From Chryseobacterium lathyri (lineage in GTDB: Bacteria; Bacteroidota; Bacteroidia; Flavobacteriales; Weeksellaceae): 64,000 bases of DNA. Shown in pieces: positions 35,149 through 44,989 of the stretch (its first letter is position 1; each line of letters begins with the position of its first letter). Both the position numbers and the translations under genes were made by a program. Location: the NCBI RefSeq assembly GCF_003290185.1, contig NZ_QNFY01000003.1, forward strand, positions 1-64,000, read 5' to 3'. Below the pieces are notes generated by a model. That model ran no database searches. It was not told the DNA's origin and saw only the letters and a list, made by a program, of their open reading frames with translations.

Positions 35149-37488
35149 CTAAAATTTGAAATTATAAGTGATATTGGGTACCCAACGGAAAAGGGAAGTC
35201 TGCATAGCGCGCGTTGTTCCAGGATTGTTCGGATTGTCTTCAAACGTAATCGTATAGGCATTTTCCCTGCCGTAGAGATTATAAATACCGAATGACCATG
35301 ATCCTTTGAAACGCTTGTTAGATTCCGGTTCATAGGTAGCGCTCAGATCCATTCTGTGGTAGGCAGGCATACGGTCTGCATTCCTGCTGCTGTACTGAAA
35401 AATAGTCTGCCCGTTCAGCTCATATTTGGCGGTAGGGAAGGTAACGGCATTCCCTGTACTGTAAAGGAATAATCCGGATAAGGACCATTTCTTATTCAGT
35501 TCATAAGTGGCGACAATAGATAGATCGTGGGTTTTGTCCATTCTGGCATTATACCATTCATTATCATTGATTCCGTTTATTTTTCTTTCTGTTTTAGACA
35601 ACGTGTAAGAAATCCATCCTGTTAATCTTCCGCTTTTCTTCTTGGCGATCAGTTCCAGTCCGTAGGCTCTTCCTTTACCATACAGCAATTCACTTTCTAC
35701 ATCTGCTGCCGTATCAAAGGTAATCTGCGCACCATTTTTAAAGTCGATCTGGTTTTGCATGGATTTGTAATAAATCTCAGCGTTCAGTTCATAATTGTTA
35801 TGATTGAAATTTCTGCTGTATCCGGCACTGATCTGATCAGCTATTTCCGGCTTTACGCTGTAGCTGCTCCCGATCCACTGGTCTGTAGGATTTCCGCTGC
35901 TGCTGTTGCTCAGAAGGTGCAGATTCTGTGTGTTGCGGGAATATCCGGCCTTGATGCTGCTTACCTCATTGATGCGATAATTGGCGGTAATTCTCGGTTC
36001 AAGATTAAAGTATGTTTTCCCGAATTTACCCTTTTCCAGGAATCTGCTGTCCGTAATCACTCCATTATCATAGGTATTATACGTGTCACCACCCAAAATG
36101 CTGAAGGTAGAAAGCCTTAAACCATAATTTACGGTTAATTTATCTGAGGCTTTAAAATCATCATTGATATACACTGCATTTTCCCATGATTTTCTCGGGT
36201 TTCTCGGAAAGCTGCTCACACTCGTACCGGAAGCACTGCTTGGCGTGATCGTATGATGAATAGACTGAAGCCCGAAACGCACCGAATGCTTATTTCCGGC
36301 AAACCACGTGAAATCCTGCTTAAGGTTCCAGTCCTCGATCTGGGAATCCAGGCCAAACGTATTATCATTGCTTTTCAGGCTGATTTTATAATTGTAATTG
36401 CTGTAAATTAATGAAGTATTGGAAAACAGCTTACTGCTGATAATACTGTTCCATCGGAGTGTTGCCGTTGTATTTCCCCAATCTGTTGAGAAGGTATCAC
36501 CCAGTCCCAGGACGTCTCTTCCGAAATATCCGGATAAATAAAGACGGTTGTTCTCATTAATCTGATAATTGGCTTTCAAATTCAAATCGTAGAAATACAG
36601 TTTACTGTCCTTATAATCATCACTCGTCTTAAGAAAAAGATCGGCATATGTTCTTCTTCCGGAAACAATGAATGAAGATTTTTCCTTCTGAATAGGGCCT
36701 TCCACACTCAATCTGCTGCTGATCAGTCCAATTCCTCCATTCACATTATAATCCTTATTATTTCCGTCTTTCATTTTAACATCCATCACAGAAGAAAGAC
36801 GGCCCCCGTATTGGGCAGGACTGTTTCCTTTAATAATGCTGGCATCTTTCAGTGCATCACTGTTGAAGGTGCTGAAGAAACCTAATAAGTGCGAAGCATT
36901 ATAAACAGGTGCTTCATCCAGTAAGATCAGGTTCTGATCCGTAGCACCGCCTCTTACGCTGAATCCGCTGCTTCCTTCACCGTTGCTTTTGATTCCCGGT
37001 AAAAGCTGTATCGTTTTCATCACATCTTTTTCCCCGAACAAAACCGGCAGTTTTTCTATATTTTTGATGCTTAAAGTTTCAGTTCCCATCTGGGCCGAGG
37101 TAAGGTTTTTATCCTTTTTAATCCCTGAAATAACGACTTCATCAATTTTCCCCACTTTTTCATCTCCTTTTTCTTCCTGATCGAGTGGCAGATCCAACTT
37201 GGTATTCTGTTCCACCTTTACCGGCAGCTCAAAATCACGGTAACCCGGATAGGAAACGATCAGCGTATAACTTCCTTCGGGAAGTGATAGTGAATAAAAG
37301 CCATATTCGTTGGCAACCACAGAAACAGACGGATCTTCACTTACTTTTACAGTAACCCCTATCAGCAGCTCTCCGTTTTTATGATCCTTCACAGTACCGC
37401 TTACTGAGTATTTCTGCTGCGCCAGCGCCATGGAGCTGAAACAGACTACAGCGGCGGTGACGGCAGTTTTAAAAAACAATTTTTGCAT
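35149..37488 (-). CDS. TonB-dependent receptor with N-terminal carboxypeptidase-like domain
   Basis: A 779-residue outer-membrane receptor. A signal peptide ends at about residue 23 (ALAQQ). A carboxypeptidase regulatory-like beta domain (about 25-115; VSGTVKDHKNGELLIGVTV) comes next, then a plug domain with VRGGATDQNLILLDEAPVYNASHLLGFF, then the barrel ending in aromatic NITYNFKF. It imports an unknown large ligand using TonB energy. The paired DUF4249 lipoprotein follows directly. It resembles the FecA/CirA-like receptors with DUF4249 partners more than SusC, which is usually near 1000 residues. Confidence 0.88.
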   Translation of the reverse strand: MQKLFFKTAVTAAVVCFSSMALAQQKYSVSGTVKDHKNGELLIGVTVKVSEDPSVSVVANEYGFYSLSLPEGSYTLIVSYPGYRDFELPVKVEQNTKLDLPLDQEEKGDEKVGKIDEVVISGIKKDKNLTSAQMGTETLSIKNIEKLPVLFGEKDVMKTIQLLPGIKSNGEGSSGFSVRGGATDQNLILLDEAPVYNASHLLGFFSTFNSDALKDASIIKGNSPAQYGGRLSSVMDVKMKDGNNKDYNVNGGIGLISSRLSVEGPIQKEKSSFIVSGRRTYADLFLKTSDDYKDSKLYFYDLNLKANYQINENNRLYLSGYFGRDVLGLGDTFSTDWGNTTATLRWNSIISSKLFSNTSLIYSNYNYKISLKSNDNTFGLDSQIEDWNLKQDFTWFAGNKHSVRFGLQSIHHTITPSSASGTSVSSFPRNPRKSWENAVYINDDFKASDKLTVNYGLRLSTFSILGGDTYNTYDNGVITDSRFLEKGKFGKTYFNLEPRITANYRINEVSSIKAGYSRNTQNLHLLSNSSSGNPTDQWIGSSYSVKPEIADQISAGYSRNFNHNNYELNAEIYYKSMQNQIDFKNGAQITFDTAADVESELLYGKGRAYGLELIAKKKSGRLTGWISYTLSKTERKINGINDNEWYNARMDKTHDLSIVATYELNKKWSLSGLFLYSTGNAVTFPTAKYELNGQTIFQYSSRNADRMPAYHRMDLSATYEPESNKRFKGSWSFGIYNLYGRENAYTITFEDNPNNPGTTRAMQTSLFRWVPNITYNFKF

Positions 37489-38072
37489 TGAGTTTAAATT
37501 TTAATGTAGTAGAAATCCTGTCAAATAGTATGTTTAGGTTGAGTGATGTTAAAGCTAATTGCAGAAAAAGGAATTAGACGGGTGCAACTTTTAGTGTTAG
37601 GTAATAGTTCATGGTTTACTGTCAAACGTAAAAATTCAAGCGATATTACAGAATTTGAAAAAAATATTCTACCAGATACCAAAACCGGAATAAGAATTTC
37701 TCAATCTTTTATGGCAGATGGGTTCCTGAATAGCCTGAAGAGGCGGGAGGGTATTTTGATACTGAATTGATCTCTTTATGGTCTTTTTTCCTGTATAGTT
37801 AACAGGCAGCAATTGATTTCGGTTCATAGTTTTTGGTATGGTTATCCTGAAAAGGTAGAAAATCCCTGTTCCGGGAATACAAAAATAACAAAATACCACA
37901 ACCAGACTTATATTTTATTGTCATCTTAATGTTAAATGATCACTGCAGATAAAAATGAGTATCACTTTATACAGACTGTGAATGAAATTAAATATATTTG
38001 TTCAATGAGTATTCTCCGAATCCGGGTACCTTATTTTCCGCACAGACTGTTTAATAAATAACTGCATAAAAA
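37489..38072. other. 584-bp intergenic region
   Basis: It contains an open frame of 75 codons on the plus strand (37543-37770) with no recognisable family and no promoter, which I do not accept as a gene. The rest is A/T-rich sequence between the divergently placed TonB receptor and LysE genes. Confidence 0.35.
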
Positions 38073-38708
38073 ATGATTCCACTTCACGAACTTTTATTCT
38101 TTGTTCTGGCTGCCCTTGTTTTAGTGATAAGTCCCGGGCCTAATATGATCTACCTCATTTCAAAATCAATTACACAGGGAAAAAAATCCGGATTGATTTC
38201 TCTGGCAGGAGTAGTATGTGGTTTTATGTTTCATATTGTCATGGTATCTTTCGGGCTTACAGCGGTATTACTGGCAGTTCCGGTTGCTTATACCGTTCTG
38301 AAAACACTTGGAACCGTTTATCTTCTGTATTTAGCGTACCAGGCAATAAAACCTAAGAGTAAAAATATATTTGAAGTAGATAAAAACAGCCCGCATGATG
38401 GGACCAAAAAGCTTTTTAGCGTTGGCTTCCTCACCAGCGCACTGAACCCGAAAGTCGCTGTATTTTACCTGTCCTTTTTCCCGCAATTCATAAAACCTGA
38501 ATATGGTTCTGTTTTATTGCAAAGCTTTGAACTGGGAATTGTCCAGGTTTTTGTAAGCTTCAGCGTTAATTTTATCATCGTACTCACAGCTGCAAAGGTG
38601 GCCGCATTTTTTGCGGGTAATCCATTTTGGGTAAAGATTCAGAAATGGTTTATGGCGGGCGTACTTACTTATTTAGCTGTAAAAATGGCTTTGTCGAAGG
38701 CTAAATAA
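38073..38708 (+). CDS. LysE/RhtB family amino-acid exporter
   Basis: A 211-residue membrane protein with the family N-terminus FVLAALVLVISPGPNMIYLI (contains the conserved SPGPN motif), six predicted hydrophobic segments and the conserved loop TSALNPKVAVFYLSFFPQF. LysE-type proteins export amino acids or derivatives with the proton gradient. The substrate here is not determinable. It lies 54 nt upstream of an AraC regulator on the same strand, which could control it. Confidence 0.88.
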   Translation: MIPLHELLFFVLAALVLVISPGPNMIYLISKSITQGKKSGLISLAGVVCGFMFHIVMVSFGLTAVLLAVPVAYTVLKTLGTVYLLYLAYQAIKPKSKNIFEVDKNSPHDGTKKLFSVGFLTSALNPKVAVFYLSFFPQFIKPEYGSVLLQSFELGIVQVFVSFSVNFIIVLTAAKVAAFFAGNPFWVKIQKWFMAGVLTYLAVKMALSKAK

Positions 38709-38762
38709 GCGGGTATGTAGCTTATTGCTGTAAAATGTTGTATCAATAACTGATTCCAAAGC

Positions 38763-39635
38763 ATGAAACAGACCATTCCCACTTATGATTTAAACAGTAT
38801 TACCCGGCATGGTATCCTGATCGAAAGAATTGAAAAGCGGACGATGAGCACCATAGATAATCTTTTTGATAAAGGAATCCACCGGGACAGCCATTATATT
38901 TTTACATTTCTGGAAAGTGGAAGGGCTAAGATGATGGTTGATTTCAAGATCATAGAAGCCCGGGATGCTGCTGTTTTCTTTTTGCTGCCCGGTCAGGTTC
39001 ATCAGGGAATTTTAATGGAAAAGGTCACCGGATGGTTTATTGCCGTGAAAGCAGATCTGTTACCCGATGCTGCAAGATCGGTTTTTGAAGAAACTTTAGT
39101 AGATGTACAGCCGGTACCTGCTGATGGTAGCTGGGTTGAAAAGCTCAATGCCTGTGCCGGGTTGCTTCAGATGTCCTGTACGGAAGAAATGCTGGCTACT
39201 AAAGAAGGATTTCTTGTTGTTCAGTCATTAATCAGTGCTTTTACAGGCTTGTATGTCCTTATCTTTTTAGGCGGAAATCATGCAGGAGCATCCAGTGAAA
39301 GCCGTGCCGTTCAATTGGCCAGAAAGTTCAGAATTCTGGTAAGAAAAGAATTTAAAACCCTGAAAAGTCCATCAGCCTATGCCGGGCTTTTGAATATTTC
39401 ACCCGGCTATCTGACTGAGGTTATTCGTGAGGTAACAGGTAAATCTGCCCAGCACTGGATCCATCAGGAAGTTTTGATAGAAGCCAAAAGACTTTTATCC
39501 TTCACTCAACTTAGTGTAAAAGAAATTGCGTATGTGCTGGGCTACAGCGATCATGCCTACTTTTCCCGCTTATTTTCTAAGGTTGAAGGCTGCCCGCCGA
39601 CAGAATTCCGGGACAAATACCAGAACAGGAAGTAA
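38763..39635 (+). CDS. AraC family transcriptional regulator
   Basis: A 290-residue regulator with an N-terminal cupin-like sensing domain and a C-terminal double helix-turn-helix (about 190-285) ending with VLGYSDHAYFSRLFSKVEGCPPTEFR. AraC proteins usually activate nearby genes on ligand binding. Possible targets are the LysE gene just upstream and the siderophore-interacting protein gene 82 nt downstream. Confidence 0.85.
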   Translation: MKQTIPTYDLNSITRHGILIERIEKRTMSTIDNLFDKGIHRDSHYIFTFLESGRAKMMVDFKIIEARDAAVFFLLPGQVHQGILMEKVTGWFIAVKADLLPDAARSVFEETLVDVQPVPADGSWVEKLNACAGLLQMSCTEEMLATKEGFLVVQSLISAFTGLYVLIFLGGNHAGASSESRAVQLARKFRILVRKEFKTLKSPSAYAGLLNISPGYLTEVIREVTGKSAQHWIHQEVLIEAKRLLSFTQLSVKEIAYVLGYSDHAYFSRLFSKVEGCPPTEFRDKYQNRK

Positions 39636-39717
39636 CCCACGAATTGTCCAACTAATACCCTGATACGGCTATCGGTCTGCATTCATTTTGAAGCTTCCTT
39701 TGCATTAAAAATTATTT

Positions 39718-40440
39718 ATGCCAAGCCTACCAAAATGGATGAATGATACATTAGAAAATGTCATGTCCTCAAAATTTAAAGAATGCACCGTTACCCATAC
39801 AGAAGCTGTTTCAAAAGATCTCCGCCTTATCCGTTTTACTTCTGATCTGCAAGATGTTCCTTTTGAACCGGCTTACGCTATAGGAATAAGAGTCAACGAA
39901 AGGGATTACCGTAATTATTCACCCTTCAGTTTTAATAAGAACGCAGGAACTTTTGATGTAATTTTCCATCTTCATGATACGGATGCTGTAGGAAGCCGTT
40001 TTGCAAGCCGTCTTTCACCAGGCGAAACTACAAAAATACTGATGCCAAGAGGGAAACGTTTTGTTGAACCCAATGCAGAAATCCATTTTTCCATAGGGGA
40101 TGCAACTTCGCTGGGAAGCTCTCTGTCCATCAAAGAAGCAGTGGAAGAAATAGGCGGTGCATTTGTATGCCTTCATGAGCTGGAAGATTCCTCTGTTTTG
40201 AAAAAATTGGAACTGTACGGCTATCACGCTCCTAAAAACGACATTCAGAACATCATGGAAGCTTTAAACGATTTTTTAAAAGAAGAAAAACAAGCCGTTT
40301 ACAATAATGAAGCGGTTTTTTATCTTACAGGAAACGGAAATACCATGTCAGTGGTTCGCAAATTTCTTAAGGCAAAAGGTGTGGAGGGGAAGTGTATCAG
40401 GTCGCAGGCGTATTGGATGGTGGGGAAGAGGGGGTTGTAA
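39718..40440 (+). CDS. Siderophore-interacting protein (FAD-dependent ferric reductase type)
   Basis: A 240-residue protein of the SIP/ViuB type. A FAD-binding barrel with RDYRNYSPFSFNK (RxYS-like) is followed by an NAD(P)-binding part with DATSLGSS and a C-terminal segment with RSQAYWMVGKRGL, where SIPs have the conserved Y-W. Family members reduce ferric siderophores in the cytoplasm to release iron. No siderophore receptor or synthesis gene is adjacent, though an AraC regulator lies directly upstream. The length is close to the family norm of about 240-270. Confidence 0.78.
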   Translation: MPSLPKWMNDTLENVMSSKFKECTVTHTEAVSKDLRLIRFTSDLQDVPFEPAYAIGIRVNERDYRNYSPFSFNKNAGTFDVIFHLHDTDAVGSRFASRLSPGETTKILMPRGKRFVEPNAEIHFSIGDATSLGSSLSIKEAVEEIGGAFVCLHELEDSSVLKKLELYGYHAPKNDIQNIMEALNDFLKEEKQAVYNNEAVFYLTGNGNTMSVVRKFLKAKGVEGKCIRSQAYWMVGKRGL

Positions 40441-40587
40441 ATATAAAATCTTTAGTAAAGATTAAAAGATTGGTGGAGTCAATATATTACAGAAGCAATT
40501 CTGAAATTAGTTTTTTCCTCATTTCCACCACTAATTTTTTCTTCTCCAGGCTTGGTAATACTTCAACTAATTCAGGTGCTTTCATGA

Positions 40588-40695
40588 AACATCCCAGAAT
40601 ACATATTAGAAAACCAACAAGAGTACATTAAAATTCTAAAAGAACAGATAGATTCCCTGAAACGGGAAGTGAAAATCCTTAAATCCAAAAAATAA
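40588..40695 (+). pseudogene. Possible gene remnant: C-terminal coiled coil
   Basis: An open stretch without a start codon encodes a charged heptad-like C-terminus (NQQEYIKILKEQIDSLKREV, then KILKSKK) ending at TAA 40693-40695. Such tails occur on phage-type HTH regulators in flavobacteria. No remainder of the protein is visible upstream. This could be a relic or chance. Confidence 0.3.
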
Positions 40696-40725
40696 TATTC
40701 TTTTCTTCGGAAAACAGATCGAATC

Positions 40726-40764
40726 AAAAAAAACAGCTGAAGAATCCTCTTCAGCCGTTTTTTT
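40726..40764 (-). terminator. Terminator of the T9SS-secreted protein gene
   Basis: The arms GGCTGAAGAGGA and TCTTCAGCTG form a hairpin flanked by A and T runs, so it can act on both strands. It lies 21 nt past the stop codon of the minus-strand gene. Confidence 0.75.
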
Positions 40765-40784
40765 GAAAATATAATATCAAGAAT

Positions 40785-41963
40785 TTAATCCCGGATAACC
40801 ATTTTTTTAGAACCCGTCACTTTTCCGTCTGCCATCATGGTATATACATACGTGCCGGATTGAAGATCTGAACCTGATAGGGTGATCGTTCCGTTGCCTT
40901 TCTCACGGAGTGGGAGGGATTTCACCAGTTGGCCAGTGATGTTGTATACTTCAATAGAAGCTGTTTTTGTACTTTTCGGAAGATAATAGCTGATGCTCGT
41001 TCCGTTTTTGGTGGGATTGGGAACATTTTGAGCGAGTTGAGCAACATCTGAAGAAGAAAGATCAGTTGATGAAACTCCTTTATTCAATAGAAGCTGTTTC
41101 AGTTCCTCTACTGTATTTTCAAGGTTTTTAATGCGGTCTTCCAGCTGCTGGATGGTTTCATCTGAAGCCGAAGATGTTTTGTTGAGCGGCGTATTCGAAA
41201 CCATTACATTACCACTCGCATCTACAACCAGGGCGCGGCCGCTTCCTGTGGGCAGATTTTCATGCCTTACCGTTCCCACCGTGTGGAAATTGGCGGTAGG
41301 GGCGAGTGTAAGAATGCCGACACTTTGATCCTTGATCAGCATGGTTGATGTAGGAGATAATCCAAACATAATAGACAGCGGAATATTATTCGTCAGTTTC
41401 ACCCCTCCGGTTCCGGACCCAATCACGAAAGAACGGTTTCCGGTAGCAGCCAGGTCAATTCCGAATCCTCCGGAATATACATCCTTAAGATCGATGCCTA
41501 CCCCTAATGCGAACTGGTTATGGTTTCTGATAGTGTTTTTCCAGCCCAATGCCACAGACTTGCTTGAATTATTCAGAACAATATTGTCCTGTCCGCTCAC
41601 GATGTTGGCACCTCCACCATTGGCGAGATCATTTCCCCAGCCGCTTACTATAGAACTGCTGGCCAGTCCTCCAAGAATATTGGAGCTTCCCGTCACGATA
41701 CTTCCTTTTACTTTGGCGGTATTGGAGTTATTCACGGCGTCTACGATAAACGAACCTGCTTCATTAAGGATAGCTTGTCCCGGATTGGCAGATGCTCCGT
41801 TGGTTCTCAGAAAAAAAGGCCTCGGATCTACTGTGCCTGCATAATTTGCCGATGTGATGCCAGCGTTTCCGGTAATTTGCCATTGCTGGGCATTAGCAAT
41901 TCCTGCTAAAAAAAGCATAGCTGCTGCCAGACCACTTTTCATGGATAATAATGGTGTTTTCAT
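40785..41963 (-). CDS. Secreted protein with T9SS type A sorting domain
   Basis: A 392-residue exported protein. A signal peptide ends near residue 25 (IANAQQ). The middle has Gly/Asn-rich repeats (SIVTGSSNILGGLASSSIVS) resembling trimeric-adhesin head or coat repeats. A coiled-coil segment follows at about 270-295 (SDETIQQLEDRIKNLENTVE). The last 80 residues are a Por secretion system C-terminal domain (VPNPTKNGTSISYYLP...SGTYVYTMMADGKVTGSKKMV). It is probably secreted across the outer membrane by the type IX system and anchored to the surface. The function is unknown. Confidence 0.82.
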   Translation of the reverse strand: MKTPLLSMKSGLAAAMLFLAGIANAQQWQITGNAGITSANYAGTVDPRPFFLRTNGASANPGQAILNEAGSFIVDAVNNSNTAKVKGSIVTGSSNILGGLASSSIVSGWGNDLANGGGANIVSGQDNIVLNNSSKSVALGWKNTIRNHNQFALGVGIDLKDVYSGGFGIDLAATGNRSFVIGSGTGGVKLTNNIPLSIMFGLSPTSTMLIKDQSVGILTLAPTANFHTVGTVRHENLPTGSGRALVVDASGNVMVSNTPLNKTSSASDETIQQLEDRIKNLENTVEELKQLLLNKGVSSTDLSSSDVAQLAQNVPNPTKNGTSISYYLPKSTKTASIEVYNITGQLVKSLPLREKGNGTITLSGSDLQSGTYVYTMMADGKVTGSKKMVIRD

Positions 41964-42497
41964 AAATTTGAGTTTTGATGGTTTTAGTTATCACTAAAGT
42001 ATGAAATATTATTATTGTAATAGATTTTTTATCACTTTGATGTGATGTTTAAGGATTGTTTATTGCTTTAAATTCAGTAATAAAGGGAAATCTGTGCATT
42101 ATAATTAATTTCTATGCATTTTATTTGTGTCATCTAATTACTTTTGAAAGCCTTTTCAATACGGATATAATTGAGTGGCAGCTTAACTAAATTTGAAACA
42201 ATAAATTTTAATTCAGAAGATATATCATGATGGTCATCTTTTTTATAAATGCTGTTAAAAAGAAATCAATCTGAATTGGCAAACACTGATTTAATTTTTA
42301 AAATAATTTTATTTTTTTAAACACGTGTTTAATTTCCTGTTATTGCGTTAATTAAGTGTTTTTGACCGGAATAATTCGAGTTCAAATGAGACTCTGAATA
42401 AAATTTTGGTATGTAAATTGTTGAATAGAGGGCTAACTAAAATTTTATTTTTAACGCATTAAATTATTTGAAAAATGTTAATTTATTATAAAATCAT
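41964..42497. other. 534-bp intergenic region between divergent secreted-protein genes
   Basis: A/T-rich sequence with no open reading frame I can support. It must carry promoters for both divergent genes. TACTTTAG on the minus strand near 41997 is one mismatch from the -7 consensus, but nothing is firm. Confidence 0.35.
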
Positions 42498-43550
42498 ATG
42501 AATAATTTAAATTTTAGCACCATTAATGGGAAATTCATTTTCTTGTTAATGGTTCTTTTTTACGGTATTACGAACGCGCAATGTACAGCCTACACAGGTC
42601 AGGCAATGAATCCCGGGCAGACTTATTGTCTTACCGGAAACCTTACTTTAGCTAATGATATAACCATCCCACAGGGTACACTTCTTATTATTGAACCTGG
42701 AGGAGTGCTTACTGTAAAAGGTGTTACGGTAAACGGTAACCTTGAGATCAGAGATGCTGCCAGTGTAAAATCTGAGGGATCAATCATCATAGGAATTTTC
42801 GGAAGCCAGAAGAACTCAAAAGTGAAACTGGGAACAAAAGCTTACCTTTCCCTTACCGGTTCGGTTTCTCAGGGAGACCCTTCATTCTGGGGGACATTTC
42901 CCGGAGCTACTTCAACCATTGATATGGGAACATACAGTGTTGTGGAAATATGCGGAACTTTCAGCCAGCAGTCCATTACCTATCCTTTTATAAATTATGT
43001 TGGTGCTCCTTTGGGAAAAGCCTATTGTATTGCCAAAGCCCAGGTAAATGGAGGGGGAAGCTCCATACTCAGTAATGACAGCCAGATTATAGCCATTGCA
43101 ATGGATACGGTAACAGGGCTTGCTCCCGGAAATGCCAGCTTCTGCGGACCAAATGCTACTCAGGCTTCATGTCCGGGTCTTTGGCCTGCCGGGCTTCCTG
43201 ATGACAAATTTGCCTGTGGTTTTGCGGATGAAATTGTTCATGAATTAGATAATTACTGTACAAAACCCGGACTTTCGGGAACCCCTGATGGCTATACGAA
43301 AATGGGAATCACTACACAGCAGAAAACCAAAAGCTGGCCTGAGAATATTCCTAATGGTTTTCTTGCATTAGAATCGAAAACTAAAGGCTTTGTTATCACC
43401 AGAGTGCAGCATGTAGACCAGACTCCTAAGCCAGGAGATGCAGTTGCTGAACCGAAAGAAGGAATGCTTGTTTATGATATTCAGGACAACTGTGTTAAAC
43501 TGTACAACGGTACCCAATGGAAATGTATTGAAAGAAGCTGTAATGATTAA
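42498..43550 (+). CDS. Secreted protein with Chryseobacterium-type C-terminal module
   Basis: A 350-residue exported protein with a signal peptide ending near residue 28 (GITNAQ). Residues 50-160 have alternating beta pattern (NLTLANDITIPQGTLLIIEPGG), suggesting a right-handed beta-helix or adhesin-like rod. The C-terminal part (GFLALESKTKGFVITRV...GMLVYDIQDNCVKLYNGTQWKC) is a module that recurs in the next gene. It carries ten or more cysteines in total, several paired near the end. The function is unknown; a surface or matrix role is likely. Confidence 0.7.
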   Translation: MNNLNFSTINGKFIFLLMVLFYGITNAQCTAYTGQAMNPGQTYCLTGNLTLANDITIPQGTLLIIEPGGVLTVKGVTVNGNLEIRDAASVKSEGSIIIGIFGSQKNSKVKLGTKAYLSLTGSVSQGDPSFWGTFPGATSTIDMGTYSVVEICGTFSQQSITYPFINYVGAPLGKAYCIAKAQVNGGGSSILSNDSQIIAIAMDTVTGLAPGNASFCGPNATQASCPGLWPAGLPDDKFACGFADEIVHELDNYCTKPGLSGTPDGYTKMGITTQQKTKSWPENIPNGFLALESKTKGFVITRVQHVDQTPKPGDAVAEPKEGMLVYDIQDNCVKLYNGTQWKCIERSCND

Positions 43551-43569
43551 CCTAAATTTTGAACATAAT

Positions 43570-44085
43570 ATGAAACCTATAAAAAAGATAAGTATAGCGC
43601 TGGCATTGATGATTTTTAATGCTTTTTACACTCAGGTCGCTATAGGGAAAGAAACAATTGACGGAAGAAGCACCATACTGGATTTCAATAATACATCCAC
43701 CAATACAAAAGGGCTTATTCTTCCGGCAACACAGGGAATTCCTGCAGGCAGTCCGGCAAACGGAACATTTGTATTTGATACATCCGATGGCAAAGTGAAG
43801 GTGTACGAAAACAATACTTGGAAAGCGCTTAGTGATGTGGGAAATGTTGCATCAGTAATACCTAATGATTCGGATGAGGCTGGAAATGGCGTAGTGATAG
43901 GTAATAAGGAAGGTAGCGCAGATGGAGTGCTGGTCCTTGAATCACCAGATAAAGCGATGATTCTTCCCAAAATATCTTCGCCGCATCTCAATGTGAAAAA
44001 TCCGTACCCGGGAATGATATGCTACGATACAGTCAGTAAAACGTTTGCTGTTTTTGACGGAACGGTTTGGAATTATTGGAAATAG
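43570..44085 (+). CDS. Secreted protein sharing the VYDT/LYNG module
   Basis: A 171-residue exported protein starting at ATG 43570, with a signal peptide ending around residue 20. It has two tandem units: GLILPATQG...GTFVFDTSDGKVKVYENNTWKAL and AMILPKISS...GMICYDTVSKTFAVFDGTVWNYW. Each resembles the C-terminal module of the preceding gene, from which it is separated by 19 nt, so the pair is probably an operon. Such modules are common in flavobacterial surface proteins of unknown role. A strong terminator follows. Confidence 0.72.
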   Translation: MKPIKKISIALALMIFNAFYTQVAIGKETIDGRSTILDFNNTSTNTKGLILPATQGIPAGSPANGTFVFDTSDGKVKVYENNTWKALSDVGNVASVIPNDSDEAGNGVVIGNKEGSADGVLVLESPDKAMILPKISSPHLNVKNPYPGMICYDTVSKTFAVFDGTVWNYWK

Positions 44086-44104
44086 CAATACGATAAGACT
44101 ATTC

Positions 44105-44143
44105 AAAAAAGCCCTGTATTAGAAGTAAACAGGGCTTTTTTTA
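44105..44143. terminator. Bidirectional terminator between convergent genes
   Basis: AAAAAAGCCCTGT pairs with ACAGGGCTTTTTTT. It can serve both the secreted-protein gene on the plus strand and the methyltransferase gene on the minus strand, whose stop codon it touches. Confidence 0.85.
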
Positions 44144-44911
44144 TTTATTTTTTCTCCCATACAGCAGGATTCTTTTGAAAGCATAAATAGCCGGAAGTTT
44201 TGGAAAATTCCTCGTAATACGCAGTTTGAACTCTGTTGTAAAGGTTTTTTGCTGTTCCTCATCAAGTCTTTCCAGGTAAGGAATCAAGGCCGATCCTGAA
44301 ATAAAGTTGAATAGGGTATCATAATCTTCGGCAATAATAGGATATACCTTTTGGGAAAGATTCAAATCTTGAATGCCATTATCGAAGAGGATCTGTGCAT
44401 ATTCATCAATGGTCAGGACGGCAGAAGGACGGTTCCAGCTGTTAAGCTGAGATTTAAACGGCTCTTCATCCGCCAGCTCAAAAAGAATTTTATTCAGGGT
44501 ATTTCCCGGCTGATAAGGCATCTGTACAGCTAGTTGACCACCCACATTCAGTTTGGAGATCAGTTTCGGAAATAATTCCTGATGGTTGTCGGACCATTGC
44601 AGGGCAGCGTTACTGAAAATAAGATCCCAGCTTTCATCAGCATCAAGCATAGCTTCAGTTGTCGATAATTTAAAGTGGAGACGTTCATTTTCAAGGGTCC
44701 TGGATTTTTCAAGCATTTCGGGAGAAGAATCTATTCCAGTAAAAACAGCTCCCTGAAGTTTATCCGTAAGGATGGCAGTCTGCTCACCTGTTCCGCATCC
44801 GATATCTACTGCTTTCATGTTACTTTCATCGGTGATCAGCTCGGCAAGATCATAAAACGGTTTGAAGCGAATATCTTTAAATTGATTATAAACGTCAGGA
44901 TTCCAGGGCAT
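44141..44911 (-). CDS. SAM-dependent methyltransferase, trans-aconitate methyltransferase-like
   Basis: About 256 residues from ATG 44911 (MPWNPDVYNQF); an ATG at 44938 would add nine residues. The opening WNPDVY and SAM motif AVDIGCGTGEQTAIL match the Tam-like class I methyltransferases. ALQWSDNHQELFPKL follows the pattern seen in trans-aconitate 2-methyltransferase. The reaction is methyl transfer from SAM to a small acid; trans-aconitate is the nearest guess, not proven. It is a single gene between a bidirectional terminator and an inverted-repeat region. Confidence 0.75.
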   Translation of the reverse strand: MPWNPDVYNQFKDIRFKPFYDLAELITDESNMKAVDIGCGTGEQTAILTDKLQGAVFTGIDSSPEMLEKSRTLENERLHFKLSTTEAMLDADESWDLIFSNAALQWSDNHQELFPKLISKLNVGGQLAVQMPYQPGNTLNKILFELADEEPFKSQLNSWNRPSAVLTIDEYAQILFDNGIQDLNLSQKVYPIIAEDYDTLFNFISGSALIPYLERLDEEQQKTFTTEFKLRITRNFPKLPAIYAFKRILLYGRKNK

Positions 44912-44989
44912 ATTCAGTGAATTTAAATGAATCTTCAATTTAGCAATTCCTGAATAGAATAAGGAAATTAAAATATTAAAAGATTCTTA

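Noticed and set aside
37543..37770. 75-codon plus-strand open frame between the TonB receptor and LysE genes
   Set aside because: It has no recognisable family, no promoter box and no operon context, and its composition is not clearly coding.
40487..40585. 32-codon minus-strand open frame with a Lys/Glu/Leu-rich translation
   Set aside because: It is helix-like in composition but has no promoter or family match and conflicts with the better coiled-coil remnant on the other strand.
40392..40631. 79-codon open frame after the siderophore-interacting protein gene
   Set aside because: It overlaps the end of that gene in another frame and has Phe/Ser-rich sequence typical of A/T-rich non-coding DNA.
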